Shown: positions 44,642-53,697 of the stretch, in pieces
How positions within the stretch are numbered: the first letter of the stretch is position 1
Layout: each line of letters begins with the position of its first letter
Source: a bacterium
Lineage (GTDB): Bacteria > Caldisericota > Caldisericia > Cryosericales > Cryosericaceae
Length of the DNA: 64,000 bases
Direction: 5' to 3'
Assembly (NCBI GenBank): GCA_021373025.1
Contig: JAJFTL010000022.1
Coordinates: 124,001-188,000, forward strand
Position numbers and translations under genes: made by a program
Notes under the pieces: model-generated
What the model saw: only the letters and a program-made list of their open reading frames with translations
Told to the model about the DNA's origin: nothing
Database searches by the model: none

Positions 44642-45706
44642 ATGGCGGCCGGAGAGGAGAAGCGAGTGCGCCGGAAGTCTACCACTGCGAAGCCTGTACT
44701 TGCAGAGCAGAAGCCTGAGGGCGACGCAACTGGCGCAATCATGAGACCTAGGCGTCTGCAAGATTTCATTGGCCAGGAGCAGTTGCGACGGAATCTCACG
44801 GTGTTCATCGATGCGGCTCTGAGTCGCAAGGAGCCTCTCGATCACTGTCTGCTTTATGGACCTCCAGGGCTGGGCAAGACAACACTGTCGCAGATCATTG
44901 CAGCAGAACTTGGTGTGCGCTTCAAGTATACGAGCGGACCGGCGCTCACGCGAGCAGGCGATCTGGCCAGTATTCTTGCCTCTCTGAGGGATCGCGACGT
45001 GCTGTTTATCGACGAGATTCACCGCTTGCCGGCTGCTGTGGAGGAAGGGCTGTACTCTGCGATGGAGGACTTCCAGCTGCCAATCATTCTGGGAAAGGGC
45101 CCCAGTGCAAAGACGCTCACAATACAGCTCAAGCCATTCACTCTTATTGGCGCAACCACGCGGTTCGGGATGCTGTCAGCTCCTCTTCGCGACCGTTTCG
45201 GGATCGTCATGCGACTGGATCCCTACAACGAGGATGATTTGGCCATTATCATCACGAATGCTGCTGTTCGATTGGAGACAAATGTGGAGCCTGCAGCTGC
45301 GCGTCGTATTGCGGCGCGGTCGCGTGGCATTCCTCGGATTGCGTTGCGGAACCTCAAGCGCATCAGAGACTACATGGCCTACGCTGGAGCTTCCCTCGTT
45401 GACGTCAAGTTGGTTGATCGAGCATTCTCGCATTTGAACATTGATCAATATGGATTACTGGACATTGATCGACGCCTGCTCGAGGCGATCGATGAAAAAT
45501 TCAGGGGTGGACCGGTCGGTCTCGACAGCCTGGCTTCTGCAATCAGCGAAGACCCCGAGACGGTGTCCGTGGTGATTGAGCCATATCTGGTGCAGCTGAA
45601 TTTTATTGCTCGAACTTCACAAGGGCGCATCATAACCGATTTGGGACGCCGCTACCTGAAGAGTCATGACAGCGGAGGGGCTGGAAGCGACGAAGCATTG
45701 TTCTAA
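44642..45706 (+). CDS. ruvB: Holliday junction branch migration ATPase RuvB
   Basis: AAA+ motor of branch migration, 354 residues. Walker A LLYGPPGLGKTTLSQIIA, Walker B DVLFIDEIHRLP, sensor 1 TLIGATTRFGMLS and the arginine finger region APLRDRFGIVM are clear. The C-terminal winged helix (ARTSQGRIITDLGRRYL) is intact. The N-terminus has about 20 extra basic residues before the family core. The start is ATG 44642; a GTG one codon earlier overlaps the ribosome site. Confidence 0.97.
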   Translation: MAAGEEKRVRRKSTTAKPVLAEQKPEGDATGAIMRPRRLQDFIGQEQLRRNLTVFIDAALSRKEPLDHCLLYGPPGLGKTTLSQIIAAELGVRFKYTSGPALTRAGDLASILASLRDRDVLFIDEIHRLPAAVEEGLYSAMEDFQLPIILGKGPSAKTLTIQLKPFTLIGATTRFGMLSAPLRDRFGIVMRLDPYNEDDLAIIITNAAVRLETNVEPAAARRIAARSRGIPRIALRNLKRIRDYMAYAGASLVDVKLVDRAFSHLNIDQYGLLDIDRRLLEAIDEKFRGGPVGLDSLASAISEDPETVSVVIEPYLVQLNFIARTSQGRIITDLGRRYLKSHDSGGAGSDEALF

Positions 45707-45727
45707 TGCTTGCGAAGGGCCTAAACC

Positions 45728-45755
45728 TTGATAAAGTGTTGGAAGCCAGTATAAT
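45728..45755 (+). promoter_or_regulatory. Promoter of tRNA-Ser(GCT)-coaX
   Basis: TTGATA (45728-45733), 16 bases, perfect TATAAT (45750-45755). It should drive the tRNA and probably coaX-dusB-greA-lysS behind it, since no terminator or second promoter is evident between the tRNA and coaX. Confidence 0.65.
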
Positions 45756-45803
45756 CAACTCGGACCTGGACAGTGGTTCGGGTTTGTCTGATTCCAAACG
45801 TAC

Positions 45804-45895
45804 GGAGAGATGGCCGAGTGGCTGAAGGCACTCGCCTGCTAAGCGAGTGGGTGGTTAATACCGCCTCCCGGGTCCAAATCCCGGTCTCTCCGCCA
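45804..45895 (+). tRNA. tRNA-Ser (anticodon GCT)
   Basis: Class II tRNA of 92 nt: acceptor GGAGAGA/TCTCTCC, anticodon stem CTCGC/GCGAG with loop CTGCTAA (anticodon GCT, reads AGC/AGU), large variable arm, T-loop GTCCAAATC, encoded CCA. CoaX begins 24 bases downstream. Confidence 0.96.
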
Positions 45896-45919
45896 TTTTG
45901 TTTGTGAAGGCGCTCCGCT

Positions 45920-46699
45920 ATGCTTCTCGCCATTGATGTCGGTAACACCAACATAGTTTGTGGTCTGTTTGACGGTACCATCCTGCGTGACAGCTGGCGC
46001 TTGGCGACCGACAGGGGCAAGACTGCTGATGAATACGGGGTGTTCATCCGCAGTCTGTTTGAGTCTGCTGGCGTTCAGATGAGCGAAGTAGATGCTGTTG
46101 TGCTGGCATCTGTTGTTCCCCCGCTCACGCCCATCATGCGGCATCTGATCGATCGGATGTTCCATCTGCGGCCGCTTGTCGTCTCCACGGCAATGAAGAC
46201 AGGCATCGTATGGCAGGTGGAATCGCCGTCGGAGATGGGGGCTGATCGCATCGCCGATTGTGTTGGTGGGTACATGAAATATGGAGGACCGTGCATCGTC
46301 GTGGACCTTGGAACAGCGACGACGTTCAATTTTGTGAGTGCCGACGGGCAATATGTTGGTGGATCGATTGCTCCCGGGCTTCTCAGCGCGAGCGAGTCGC
46401 TGTTCGTCAAGACTGCAAGATTGCCTCGCATAGAACTGGAGCGCCCAGCAACGACCCTTGGAAGAGACACGATTACCCAGATGCAGGTGGGTGTCGTATG
46501 GGGAGAAGTCCTCATGGTCGACGGCATGGTGCGCCGCATCCGGGAGGACTCGGGTTGTCCTGATGCCAGAGTGATCGTTACGGGAGGCCTTTCGAGTGTA
46601 GTGATCCCCGGATTGCAGACACCGTGCATCTATGACTCAAACCTTACCTTGGATGGCCTGAGAATCCTGTTTGAGTTGAACGATGGTGAAACCGCATGA
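45920..46699 (+). CDS. coaX: Type III pantothenate kinase
   Basis: First step of CoA synthesis from pantothenate; 259 residues. The ASKHA-fold phosphate motif LLAIDVGNTNIVCGLFDG and the central GADRIADCVGGY and VVDLGTATTFNFVS motifs mark type III. This form is insensitive to CoA feedback. There is only a weak AAGG before the ATG, and a tRNA lies 24 bases upstream, so the mRNA 5' end may be made by tRNA processing. It overlaps dusB by four bases. Confidence 0.94.
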   Translation: MLLAIDVGNTNIVCGLFDGTILRDSWRLATDRGKTADEYGVFIRSLFESAGVQMSEVDAVVLASVVPPLTPIMRHLIDRMFHLRPLVVSTAMKTGIVWQVESPSEMGADRIADCVGGYMKYGGPCIVVDLGTATTFNFVSADGQYVGGSIAPGLLSASESLFVKTARLPRIELERPATTLGRDTITQMQVGVVWGEVLMVDGMVRRIREDSGCPDARVIVTGGLSSVVIPGLQTPCIYDSNLTLDGLRILFELNDGETA

Positions 46700-47691
46700 A
46701 GCTGGGCTCTCTTGAGCTGGAAGGGCGAGCTTTTCTTGCTCCTCTGGCTGGCTATGGCGATTCACCGTTCCGCGTTCTGTGCAGGCGCTATGGTGCTGCC
46801 ATGGTCTATACGGAAATGGTTTCGTCGCTGGGCATCAAGTTCGGTAATGCCAAGACGTTTGGCATGCTGGCATTTGAACCTGGGGAGCACCCAGTGGACT
46901 TTCAGATATTCGGTGCGCGACCTGCCGCTATGGTGGAAGCAGCTGAACTTCTCGCAAAAGCCGGAGTAGACGCCATTGATATCAATATGGGCTGCCCAGA
47001 GCCAAAAATCGTCAAGACCGGCGCTGGGTCCGCTCTGCTGAGGAACCTTCCTCTTGTCGATGCGATAACTTCAGCTGTTGTGCGCGGTACTCTGCTGCCC
47101 GTCACGGTGAAGATCCGCAAGGGATTTCTCATCGACGACAATGTGACTGAAGAGATATTGGCTATCTGTGAGAAGAATGGTGTCGCAGCGCTTGCGATTC
47201 ATGGGAGTACCGCTGTCCAGGGTCGGTCGGGTTCCAAGGACTGGGATGTTATTGCAGCAGCCAAAGCGAAGGCGAGCATACCAATCATTGCGAATGGGGG
47301 CGTCAAAAAGGCAGAAGACGCCAAGAGGTTTCTGGACTACACTAAAGCCGATTATGTAATGGTTGGCAGGGCTGCTCTCGGGAATCCATGGGTCTTCGAA
47401 CAGATCAATGATGTTCTGGGTGGCAGCGTTCCAAGGGAGCCTAGTGCGGATGAAAGGTTTGACGTCATGCAAGAGCATGTTGATCGTGAGGTTGCGCTGA
47501 AGGGGGATGTTGCCGGGGTCAAGGAGATGCGCAAACATCTCGCTTTCTACTTCAGGGGGCTCCCTGAAGCGACCACGTATCGCAATCGCATCAACCAGAT
47601 AAAGGACCCACACACGTTGAAAGAGTTGCTGGATGAGTACCGTGGGCTTTGTATAGGTACCAGCGAGGAGGTTGGCCATGACGCACGATGA
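46696..47691 (+). CDS. tRNA-dihydrouridine synthase (DusB-like)
   Basis: FMN enzyme reducing uridines in the D-loop of tRNA, 331 residues. LAPLAGYGDSPFRVLCRRYG opens the barrel, INMGCPEPKIVKTGAGSALL carries the catalytic Cys, and HGSTAVQGRSGSKDW and NGGVKKAEDAKRFL bind FMN phosphate. The overall pattern is the DusB/Dus family of bacteria. It starts inside coaX and overlaps greA by 14 bases. Confidence 0.92.
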   Translation: MKLGSLELEGRAFLAPLAGYGDSPFRVLCRRYGAAMVYTEMVSSLGIKFGNAKTFGMLAFEPGEHPVDFQIFGARPAAMVEAAELLAKAGVDAIDINMGCPEPKIVKTGAGSALLRNLPLVDAITSAVVRGTLLPVTVKIRKGFLIDDNVTEEILAICEKNGVAALAIHGSTAVQGRSGSKDWDVIAAAKAKASIPIIANGGVKKAEDAKRFLDYTKADYVMVGRAALGNPWVFEQINDVLGGSVPREPSADERFDVMQEHVDREVALKGDVAGVKEMRKHLAFYFRGLPEATTYRNRINQIKDPHTLKELLDEYRGLCIGTSEEVGHDAR

Positions 47692-48217
47692 AGAGGAAAT
47701 TGTGGACGATGAGATTGAGATTACCAATGCGCGGGAGGATGAACAGGAGAAGCTCTACATCAGTCCGTCCCAGCGTGAGAAGATGCTGAAGGAGCTCGAA
47801 CGGCTCAAAACCAAGGAACGTCTTCGCATCGCGGAGCGCATCAAGGAAGCCAAGGGGTTCGGTGACCTCTCGGAGAACGCTGAGTATGAAGAGGCCAAGA
47901 AGGAACAGGCGTTCATTGAGGGGACTATTATGGACCTTGAGCGCCAGCTTGAGCATTCAGTTGTTGTAGAACCCGGCGACACCGGCACGGGCGAAGTGCA
48001 TATGGGTTGCAAAGTCAAGGTAAAAGACGTAGAGACTGGCCAAGAGCGATGGTTCACGATTGTGGGGAACCTTGAGGCCGATCCGACGGAAGGTCGTATC
48101 TCAATTGACAGTCCGGTAGGAAGGGCACTTGTGGGAAAACATAAACAGGAGACAGTTGCTGTACGGATTCCAAAGGGGCGCGTCTCCTACAAAATCCTGT
48201 CTATCGAGAAGGAATAG
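47678..48217 (+). CDS. greA: Transcription elongation factor GreA with acidic N-terminal extension
   Basis: Rescues backtracked RNA polymerase by stimulating transcript cleavage. The coiled-coil begins YISPSQREKMLKELERLK and carries the acidic tip FGDLSENAEYEEAKKEQ. The globular domain includes the SPVGRALVGK motif. The 179 residues include about 25 extra ones at the N-terminus, very rich in Asp and Glu. AGGAGG supports the ATG at 47678, which lies within the end of dusB, so the extension seems genuine rather than a start-site error. lysS follows three bases after the stop. Confidence 0.93.
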   Translation: MTHDEEEIVDDEIEITNAREDEQEKLYISPSQREKMLKELERLKTKERLRIAERIKEAKGFGDLSENAEYEEAKKEQAFIEGTIMDLERQLEHSVVVEPGDTGTGEVHMGCKVKVKDVETGQERWFTIVGNLEADPTEGRISIDSPVGRALVGKHKQETVAVRIPKGRVSYKILSIEKE

Positions 48218-48219
48218 CC

Positions 48220-49692
48220 GTGCTGGAGCTTAACGAGGTAGAGGCAAGCCGCAGAGACAGAATCGAAGAACTGCGGCTGCAGGGAGTTGATCCATTTGGC
48301 CATCGGTTTGATAACGCACTGACGACCGCGTACATCGCTGAACATTTCGATGCACTGGAAACTGCTGTGGTGCGTGCAAGAGGTCGAGTTATGGCAATCC
48401 GTGGCCATGGAAAGGCGTGCTTCCTCGTTCTGGCGGACATGTCCGGCAAGATGCAGCTATACGTGCGAGCGGACGATCTCAAGGAGCCCACATACGATTG
48501 GTTCAAGAAGTATGTCGATTCCGGAGACATCATTGGTGTCGAGGGAACTCTCTTTGTAACGAAGACCGGAGAAAAGACCATTGCAGTCTCCCGACTGTGG
48601 GTGCTCTCCAAGGCAATTCGGACGTTGCCAGAGAAATTTCATGGCCTCACTGACGTCGAACTCCGTTATCGACAGCGCTATGTTGATTTGATGGTGAATC
48701 CCGAAGTAAGGGATGCCTTTCGGAATAGGTCGCGTATAGTAGCCCACATCCGGACCTACTTGACTGAGCGAGAGTATCTTGAGGTCGAGACTCCAATGCT
48801 CCAACCCATTGCAGGTGGAGCGACGGCACGTCCGTTTGTGACTCACCACAATGCTCTAGATCAGGACCTGTTCCTTCGTATTGCTCCTGAATTGTACCTG
48901 AAGAGGCTTCTTGTCGGTGGTTTTGAAAAGGTCTTTGAGATCAACCGGAGTTTCCGGAATGAAGGCATCGATACGGTCCACAACCCCGAGTTTACCATGA
49001 TGGAATTATATGAGGCATACTCCGATCTGGATGGGATGATGAGTCTTACCGAAAGCCTCATTCTCGACCTCGTCGACAAAGTGACCAAGGTGGTGCAGGT
49101 CCACCGTGGCGAACAACTGATCGACTTCGGCGGTCCTTTTGAACGGATAACGTTTGATGAAGCCTTGCACAAGTATGCAGGTGTTGGCCTGGAAGAACTA
49201 CGGGATGATGCTCTGGCTCATCAGAAGATTGCTGAGTTTGGCATTCGCATGGACAAGGTGTTTGACTATGCAAATGTCGTCAATGAGGTGTTTGACAAAA
49301 TGGTCGAACCGAACTTTATCAATCCGACGTTTGTCCATGACTATCCCGTGGAGATATCGCCGCTTGCCAAGCGTATACCAGACCAACCAGAGCGCGTTCA
49401 GAGGTTTGAGCTGTTTGCCGGCGGGATGGAACTGGCGAATGCGTTCACCGAACTCAATGACCCCATGGACCAGGAAGAGAGATTTCGGCAGCAAGCCGCT
49501 GCGAAAGCCCGGGGTGACGACGAGAGCCAGGTAATGGACACGGATTATGTCCGAGCTTTGCAATATGGGATGCCACCAGCAGGTGGCCTGGGCATTGGTA
49601 TTGACAGGCTTGTGATGTTGTTGCTCGGCCTGGAATCCATCCGTGACGTGATACTCTTTCCTCAACTGAAGAGAAGGGAGACACAGGACTGA
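48220..49692 (+). CDS. lysS: Lysyl-tRNA synthetase (class II)
   Basis: Charges tRNA-Lys; 490 residues, starting at GTG behind AAGGA. The N-terminal OB fold (VVRARGRVMAIRGHGKACFLVLAD) is complete. Class II motif 2 is FEINRSFRNEGID with HNPEFTMMELYEAY, and motif 3 is GLGIGIDRLVMLLLG. The greA-lysS order is widespread. radA follows after 28 bases. Confidence 0.97.
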   Translation: MLELNEVEASRRDRIEELRLQGVDPFGHRFDNALTTAYIAEHFDALETAVVRARGRVMAIRGHGKACFLVLADMSGKMQLYVRADDLKEPTYDWFKKYVDSGDIIGVEGTLFVTKTGEKTIAVSRLWVLSKAIRTLPEKFHGLTDVELRYRQRYVDLMVNPEVRDAFRNRSRIVAHIRTYLTEREYLEVETPMLQPIAGGATARPFVTHHNALDQDLFLRIAPELYLKRLLVGGFEKVFEINRSFRNEGIDTVHNPEFTMMELYEAYSDLDGMMSLTESLILDLVDKVTKVVQVHRGEQLIDFGGPFERITFDEALHKYAGVGLEELRDDALAHQKIAEFGIRMDKVFDYANVVNEVFDKMVEPNFINPTFVHDYPVEISPLAKRIPDQPERVQRFELFAGGMELANAFTELNDPMDQEERFRQQAAAKARGDDESQVMDTDYVRALQYGMPPAGGLGIGIDRLVMLLLGLESIRDVILFPQLKRRETQD

Positions 49693-49720
49693 GGTTTTTG
49701 TGTCGACATAGGAGGGCATG

Positions 49721-51127
49721 ATGGCAAAGCCCCAAGTTCAGTATCGGTGCCGCGAGTGTGGATATATAAGTGTCTCGAAGCTCGGCAAGTGCCCTGAGTG
49801 CGGAGCGTGGGGCTCGTTCATTGAAGAGACAGCGTATGTTGAGGTCGCTGCGAGGTCTGCTTTGCGAGTTCCAAGTGCGGGGATGCTGCCGGACGAGACG
49901 GCACTCGAGGTCACAATCGACAACGTTCAGCCTGAACGACGGATGGTGACCGGTATCGAGCCGTGGGATGAGGTACTCGGAGGTGGTTTGGTCGTCGGTT
50001 CGACTGTCCTGGTGGGCGGTGAGCCGGGCATCGGCAAATCGACGCTCGTACTACAAGCAGCAACTGCCCTGGGTCGACATGGAAAAATACTTTACGTCAG
50101 TGGCGAAGAATCTCGTGCACAGATTCTAGGCCGTGTGCGTCGCCTTAGGCTCAATCCAGAAAGCCTGCTTCTTGCAACGACCAATTCATTGGCCGATGCG
50201 CTGGCTCTTGCCGACCGAGCCAAGCCGGTGGCACTCGTGATGGATTCATTGCAGTCGTTCTCGACCGAAGAAGACTTCTTTGGATCTGGAACCCCCGCCC
50301 AATTGAAGATTACTGCTTCCGCTATTTCAGGATTTTCGAAGAAGGCCGGGGTAGCTGCACTGATTATTGGGCACGTCACCAAGGATGGCGCCATTGCAGG
50401 GCCAAAATATGTCGAGCATCTTGTCGATGCGGTCCTCTATATGGAAGGAGACCGTTTTGGCGCATACCGACTCTTGAGGTCGGGTAAGAACCGATATGGC
50501 AAAAGCGGAGAAACTGGTTTCTTTGAGATGACATCTTCTGGACTAGTGCCGATCTTGGATCCGTCAAGCGCATTCGTGACGGATGTGCACAATCTCCAGC
50601 CTGGTTCTGTCGTCGTACCTGCAGCTCAGGGTAGTTTTGCCGTGCTTGTGGAGGTACAGTCGTTGGCAGCTACCAGTTATCTGCCGTCTCCCCGGCGCAT
50701 TGCGACTGGCCTGGATTATGGCAGGCTGATGATCTTGTTGGCAGTGATTGAGCGTCGAGCCGGGACAAATGCTGGGGGGCGTGACGTCTACGTCAATATC
50801 TCTGGCGACTTTTCAGTGGAGGACAGGGGCATTGATCTCGGGGTTGGACTGTCGTTATATGGCGCTCTTCGCAATGTAGCTGCTCGGGATGGGGTCATGC
50901 CAATTGCCGAGGTTGGTCTCGCGGGCGATCTGAGACCTGTTTTCAACCTGCACAGGCGAATCGAACTTGGCGCCCGCATGGGATTCAGGGAGTTCATTAT
51001 CAGCGATAAGGCTCGTGATGACCTTTCAGACATGACGGGTGTCAGTATTCATCGCAAACGATACCTCAAAGAGGCGATTAGTACTTGTTTTCCAGGGGCC
51101 GCCGAGAACGGCGATGATTCGCGATGA
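49721..51127 (+). CDS. radA: DNA repair ATPase RadA/Sms
   Basis: RecA-related helicase that extends strand exchange; 468 residues. The N-terminal zinc finger is CRECGYISVSKLGKCPECG, Walker A is GGEPGIGKSTLVLQAA, the RadA-specific motif is KNRYGKSGE (usually KNRFG), and the C-terminal Lon-protease-like domain (NISGDFSVEDRGIDLGV) is present. The start is ATG 49721, five bases after GGAGG, rather than the adjacent ATG at 49718. It overlaps ispDF by four bases. Confidence 0.95.
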   Translation: MAKPQVQYRCRECGYISVSKLGKCPECGAWGSFIEETAYVEVAARSALRVPSAGMLPDETALEVTIDNVQPERRMVTGIEPWDEVLGGGLVVGSTVLVGGEPGIGKSTLVLQAATALGRHGKILYVSGEESRAQILGRVRRLRLNPESLLLATTNSLADALALADRAKPVALVMDSLQSFSTEEDFFGSGTPAQLKITASAISGFSKKAGVAALIIGHVTKDGAIAGPKYVEHLVDAVLYMEGDRFGAYRLLRSGKNRYGKSGETGFFEMTSSGLVPILDPSSAFVTDVHNLQPGSVVVPAAQGSFAVLVEVQSLAATSYLPSPRRIATGLDYGRLMILLAVIERRAGTNAGGRDVYVNISGDFSVEDRGIDLGVGLSLYGALRNVAARDGVMPIAEVGLAGDLRPVFNLHRRIELGARMGFREFIISDKARDDLSDMTGVSIHRKRYLKEAISTCFPGAAENGDDSR

Positions 51128-52311
51128 CGGTTGTCAGAGCGCACAAAGAGAGTCTATCCGCAATTGTCGTGGCGGCTGGAAACAGCACACGGTTCGGACG
51201 TGACAAGCTTTTTTCGTCATTTGCGGGACGACCGCTTATTTGCACCACGCTCGAAGCAATCTGCAGTGTTCCCATCAGGAAACTCGTTCTGGTCTGCAGG
51301 CCCCAGGATCGCCTGAGGATGGAAAAGTGCGTTGCACGGGCAATTCTGCCGCATCGGGTACAGGTCTTGCTGGCGATTGGTGGTTCGACTCGTTCCGAAA
51401 GCGTCAGGAACGGATTGAACGTGCTGGTGGACGACGGCGTTCTTGGAGACGACTGGATACTGGTCCATGATGGAGACAGGCCCGCTGTAGGAAGAGGTCT
51501 TCTGAGAAGACTGATAGCTGCACGGGATACAGGAGAAGTGGTTATACCGGTTCTCACGTTGTCCGATTCGCTGCGCCGTGTTTCCTCAGAGGGTACTCGA
51601 GTGGTAAACAGAACCGGGATGGTTGCTGTGCAGACACCTCAGCTGTGCAAGGTGTCTACCCTGAAGTCCGCATACGAACAGTGCCCGGAAGGCGCGGTGT
51701 TTACTGACGAGGCTGCATTGATAGAGTCGCACGGGGGAAAGGTTGCGACAGTCCACGGAGATGTCCAGAACATCAAGGTGACAGTCCCCGAGGATCTCAG
51801 AATTGCCAGGATGGCGTTCGATACAAGGCTGAGAACCATTGTCGGTTTTGGCTACGATGTACATCGCTTTGAGACGGGGCGGCCACTGATGCTGGGTGGC
51901 GTCAGGATCGCGTCGGACGTTGGGCTTGCTGGCACTTCAGATGCCGACGTTGTTTTGCACGCGGCTATGGACGCTGTTCTTGGATGTGCGGGTGCAGGAG
52001 ATATAGGCAGCATGTTCCCTTCATCGGATGCACAATACATCGGAATTGACAGTGCGATCCTCTTGGAACGAGTGATGATGAACAGGCTGGTTCGAAGGCT
52101 GAGAATAGTGATGGTGGACATTACCATCGTTGCAGAGCGTCCGCGGTTGTCGATATATCAGGAAACCATGAGGAGAAGGGTCGCCCGGCTTTTTGGAGTG
52201 CAGCCCAAGAATGTGAACGTCAAAGTGACGGGCAACGATACCATAGGATGGATTGGCAGGGGCGAGGGTATCGCAGCTCTCTGCGTTGTGACAGCGGTTC
52301 GGCCGGCCTGA
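51124..52311 (+). CDS. ispDF: Bifunctional IspD-IspF isoprenoid enzyme
   Basis: Fusion of two non-mevalonate pathway enzymes, 395 residues. Residues 1 to about 230 are IspD, the CTP cytidylyltransferase (IVVAAGNSTRFGRDKLF, VHDGDRPAV, TDEAALIESHGGKV). Residues 235-395 are IspF, the cyclodiphosphate synthase (FGYDVHRFETGRPLMLGGV with metal Asp and His, SDADVVLHAAMDAVLG, TGNDTIGWIGRGEGIAA). The two catalyse non-consecutive steps, third-from and fifth in the path, yet are often fused. It converges on the SRP RNA gene. Confidence 0.96.
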   Translation: MTVVRAHKESLSAIVVAAGNSTRFGRDKLFSSFAGRPLICTTLEAICSVPIRKLVLVCRPQDRLRMEKCVARAILPHRVQVLLAIGGSTRSESVRNGLNVLVDDGVLGDDWILVHDGDRPAVGRGLLRRLIAARDTGEVVIPVLTLSDSLRRVSSEGTRVVNRTGMVAVQTPQLCKVSTLKSAYEQCPEGAVFTDEAALIESHGGKVATVHGDVQNIKVTVPEDLRIARMAFDTRLRTIVGFGYDVHRFETGRPLMLGGVRIASDVGLAGTSDADVVLHAAMDAVLGCAGAGDIGSMFPSSDAQYIGIDSAILLERVMMNRLVRRLRIVMVDITIVAERPRLSIYQETMRRRVARLFGVQPKNVNVKVTGNDTIGWIGRGEGIAALCVVTAVRPA

Positions 52312-52325
52312 TTGGCAAACCTATA

Positions 52326-52593
52326 AACCGTACGCTGAGCACTTGTGGCACCGACCCCCGGCGTGGTCTGCTGTCTCGAGCTCCGGTTGCATGGTACCAC
52401 GGCACATGCTCCACTCAGTACTGTTGCTTCCTTCCGGACCTGGCAGAGTTCAGAGCTTTGCATTGCATGGAGTGCAGCCTTCAACGCTTCTGGCAGGGGC
52501 TGTTTCGGAATTCTATGCCCCGCATGCTCAGCATGGACCCCGGTAAGCGGATTCCGGGCAACAGGGCACCGCTGGCTCCCCGTCCTGTACGGC
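52326..52593 (-). ncRNA. ffs: Signal recognition particle RNA, long form with Alu domain
   Basis: Minus-strand RNA of about 268 nt. The SRP core GGTCCGGAAGGAAGCA is exact (the complement of 52425-52440). The 5' part carries the Alu-domain pattern GACGGGGAGCCAGCGGTGCC followed by CGGAATCCGCT, as in long bacterial SRP RNAs. The ends pair (GCCGTAC with GTACGGT). The Ffh partner is not in this window. This fills the 320-base gap between ispDF and the PEGA gene. The exact 3' end is inferred from pairing. Confidence 0.94.
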
Positions 52594-52599
52594 ACCTGT

Positions 52600-52627
52600 A
52601 GTATACACACAGGGGTGCAGTCGTCAA
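52600..52627 (-). promoter_or_regulatory. Promoter of the SRP RNA
   Basis: Minus strand: TTGACG (52622-52627), 16 bases, TATACT (52600-52605). The start would be near 52593. The -35 box lies just past the end of the PEGA gene. Confidence 0.72.
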
Positions 52628-52631
52628 TTGA

Positions 52632-53684
52632 TCATTGCTGCAGCTTTGTGAGTGCGATAGAGAGCCGGCCCGTCTGATCATGGGAGACAGTGGCTTCCCC
52701 AGACCAAGGCAGATAACCCGGCAATTCGAGGAGGACTTCATGTACTCCCTCCTTCAGCCCCGTGAATGTGAAAGGTGAAATCTGGTTTGTTGGCTGTCCG
52801 TCGATCGTAATCGAAGCTCCTGCCGGATCCGTCGAGATACTGAGCCCTCCAGCCAGTGTTGTGAACTTGTACTGCTTTGACAGGACCGTGCCTGCTGCAA
52901 CGGAAATGGTATCAGTGATGTCTGGGCTTCCATCCAGCTTGAGCGTCAATGCATAGGTGCCGACCGGAAATGAATCAAGCTTGAGCGGAGTTGTTCCATA
53001 GGCCTTGCCGTCTAGCAGAACTTGTGCTCCAGCCGGATCAGAGGTGATGTTGAGCTCACCATAGGATTTTAGTAGCGAGAAATGCTGTGTGGTCTGCGCT
53101 TGATCTGAAAGGTCCACGGAGCGTGTTATGTCGGCATATCCTTTGAGGGAGACGATTACCTTATAGTTGCGCGGTTTGAGCCCAGTAATCGTGAGGGGGG
53201 TTGTTCCTCTGGCGATGCCGTCGATGGTCACTGTTGCTCCTGAAGGCGTGGAGGTAACGACCATGGTATAGGCGGCGTGGGTCATATTGGCTATTACCTG
53301 TGTCGTCTTGCCTTTCACCGCTGTTGTCGTACCCTTCCAGACTTCCCAGCCGGAGAGTTGAAGCTCTATTGTATGAGATCCTGGGGGAACCCGTTCGAGA
53401 ACAAGTGGCGTGGTCCCAACTTCCCGCTCGTCCAGCAGTACGCGTGCCCCTGACGGGAATGAGCGTATGTTCAGACTGGCCTCTCGCCCGCGAAGGTAAA
53501 GAAAGGCTGCCGCCGCAATAATGCCGAGTGCCACAACAATGACGATCCATACCCTGTTCCTGTGACTATGTGGAGGAGGGGAAGGTTTCAGTGCCTCGGA
53601 AGCATGCTGTGCAGTTCGTGATTCCTGAAGGCTTCCGAGCAGTTCGTCGATGCGGTCTGGTTCGTTAGAATGCGGTTCAGACAT
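52632..53684 (-). CDS. Membrane-anchored PEGA-repeat protein
   Basis: A 350-residue surface protein: a cytoplasmic N-terminus rich in charged residues and prolines, one membrane segment (about 44-65) and four consecutive PEGA beta-sandwich repeats outside. Each has the pattern PxGAxVxxDGxxxGxTPL, for example SFPSGARVLLDEREVGTTPL, STPSGATVTIDGIARGTTPL and SDPAGAQVLLDGKAYGTTPL. PEGA domains are found on surface and S-layer-associated proteins; the role here is unknown. GGGAGG precedes the start. It is the last gene of the overlapping tmk unit. Confidence 0.88.
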   Translation of the reverse strand: MSEPHSNEPDRIDELLGSLQESRTAQHASEALKPSPPPHSHRNRVWIVIVVALGIIAAAAFLYLRGREASLNIRSFPSGARVLLDEREVGTTPLVLERVPPGSHTIELQLSGWEVWKGTTTAVKGKTTQVIANMTHAAYTMVVTSTPSGATVTIDGIARGTTPLTITGLKPRNYKVIVSLKGYADITRSVDLSDQAQTTQHFSLLKSYGELNITSDPAGAQVLLDGKAYGTTPLKLDSFPVGTYALTLKLDGSPDITDTISVAAGTVLSKQYKFTTLAGGLSISTDPAGASITIDGQPTNQISPFTFTGLKEGVHEVLLELPGYLPWSGEATVSHDQTGRLSIALTKLQQ

Positions 53685-53697
53685 GTTCGTACCTCCC

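Noticed and set aside
52158-52610. Reading frames across the ispDF-PEGA gap
   Set aside because: They lie over the SRP RNA and the end of ispDF.
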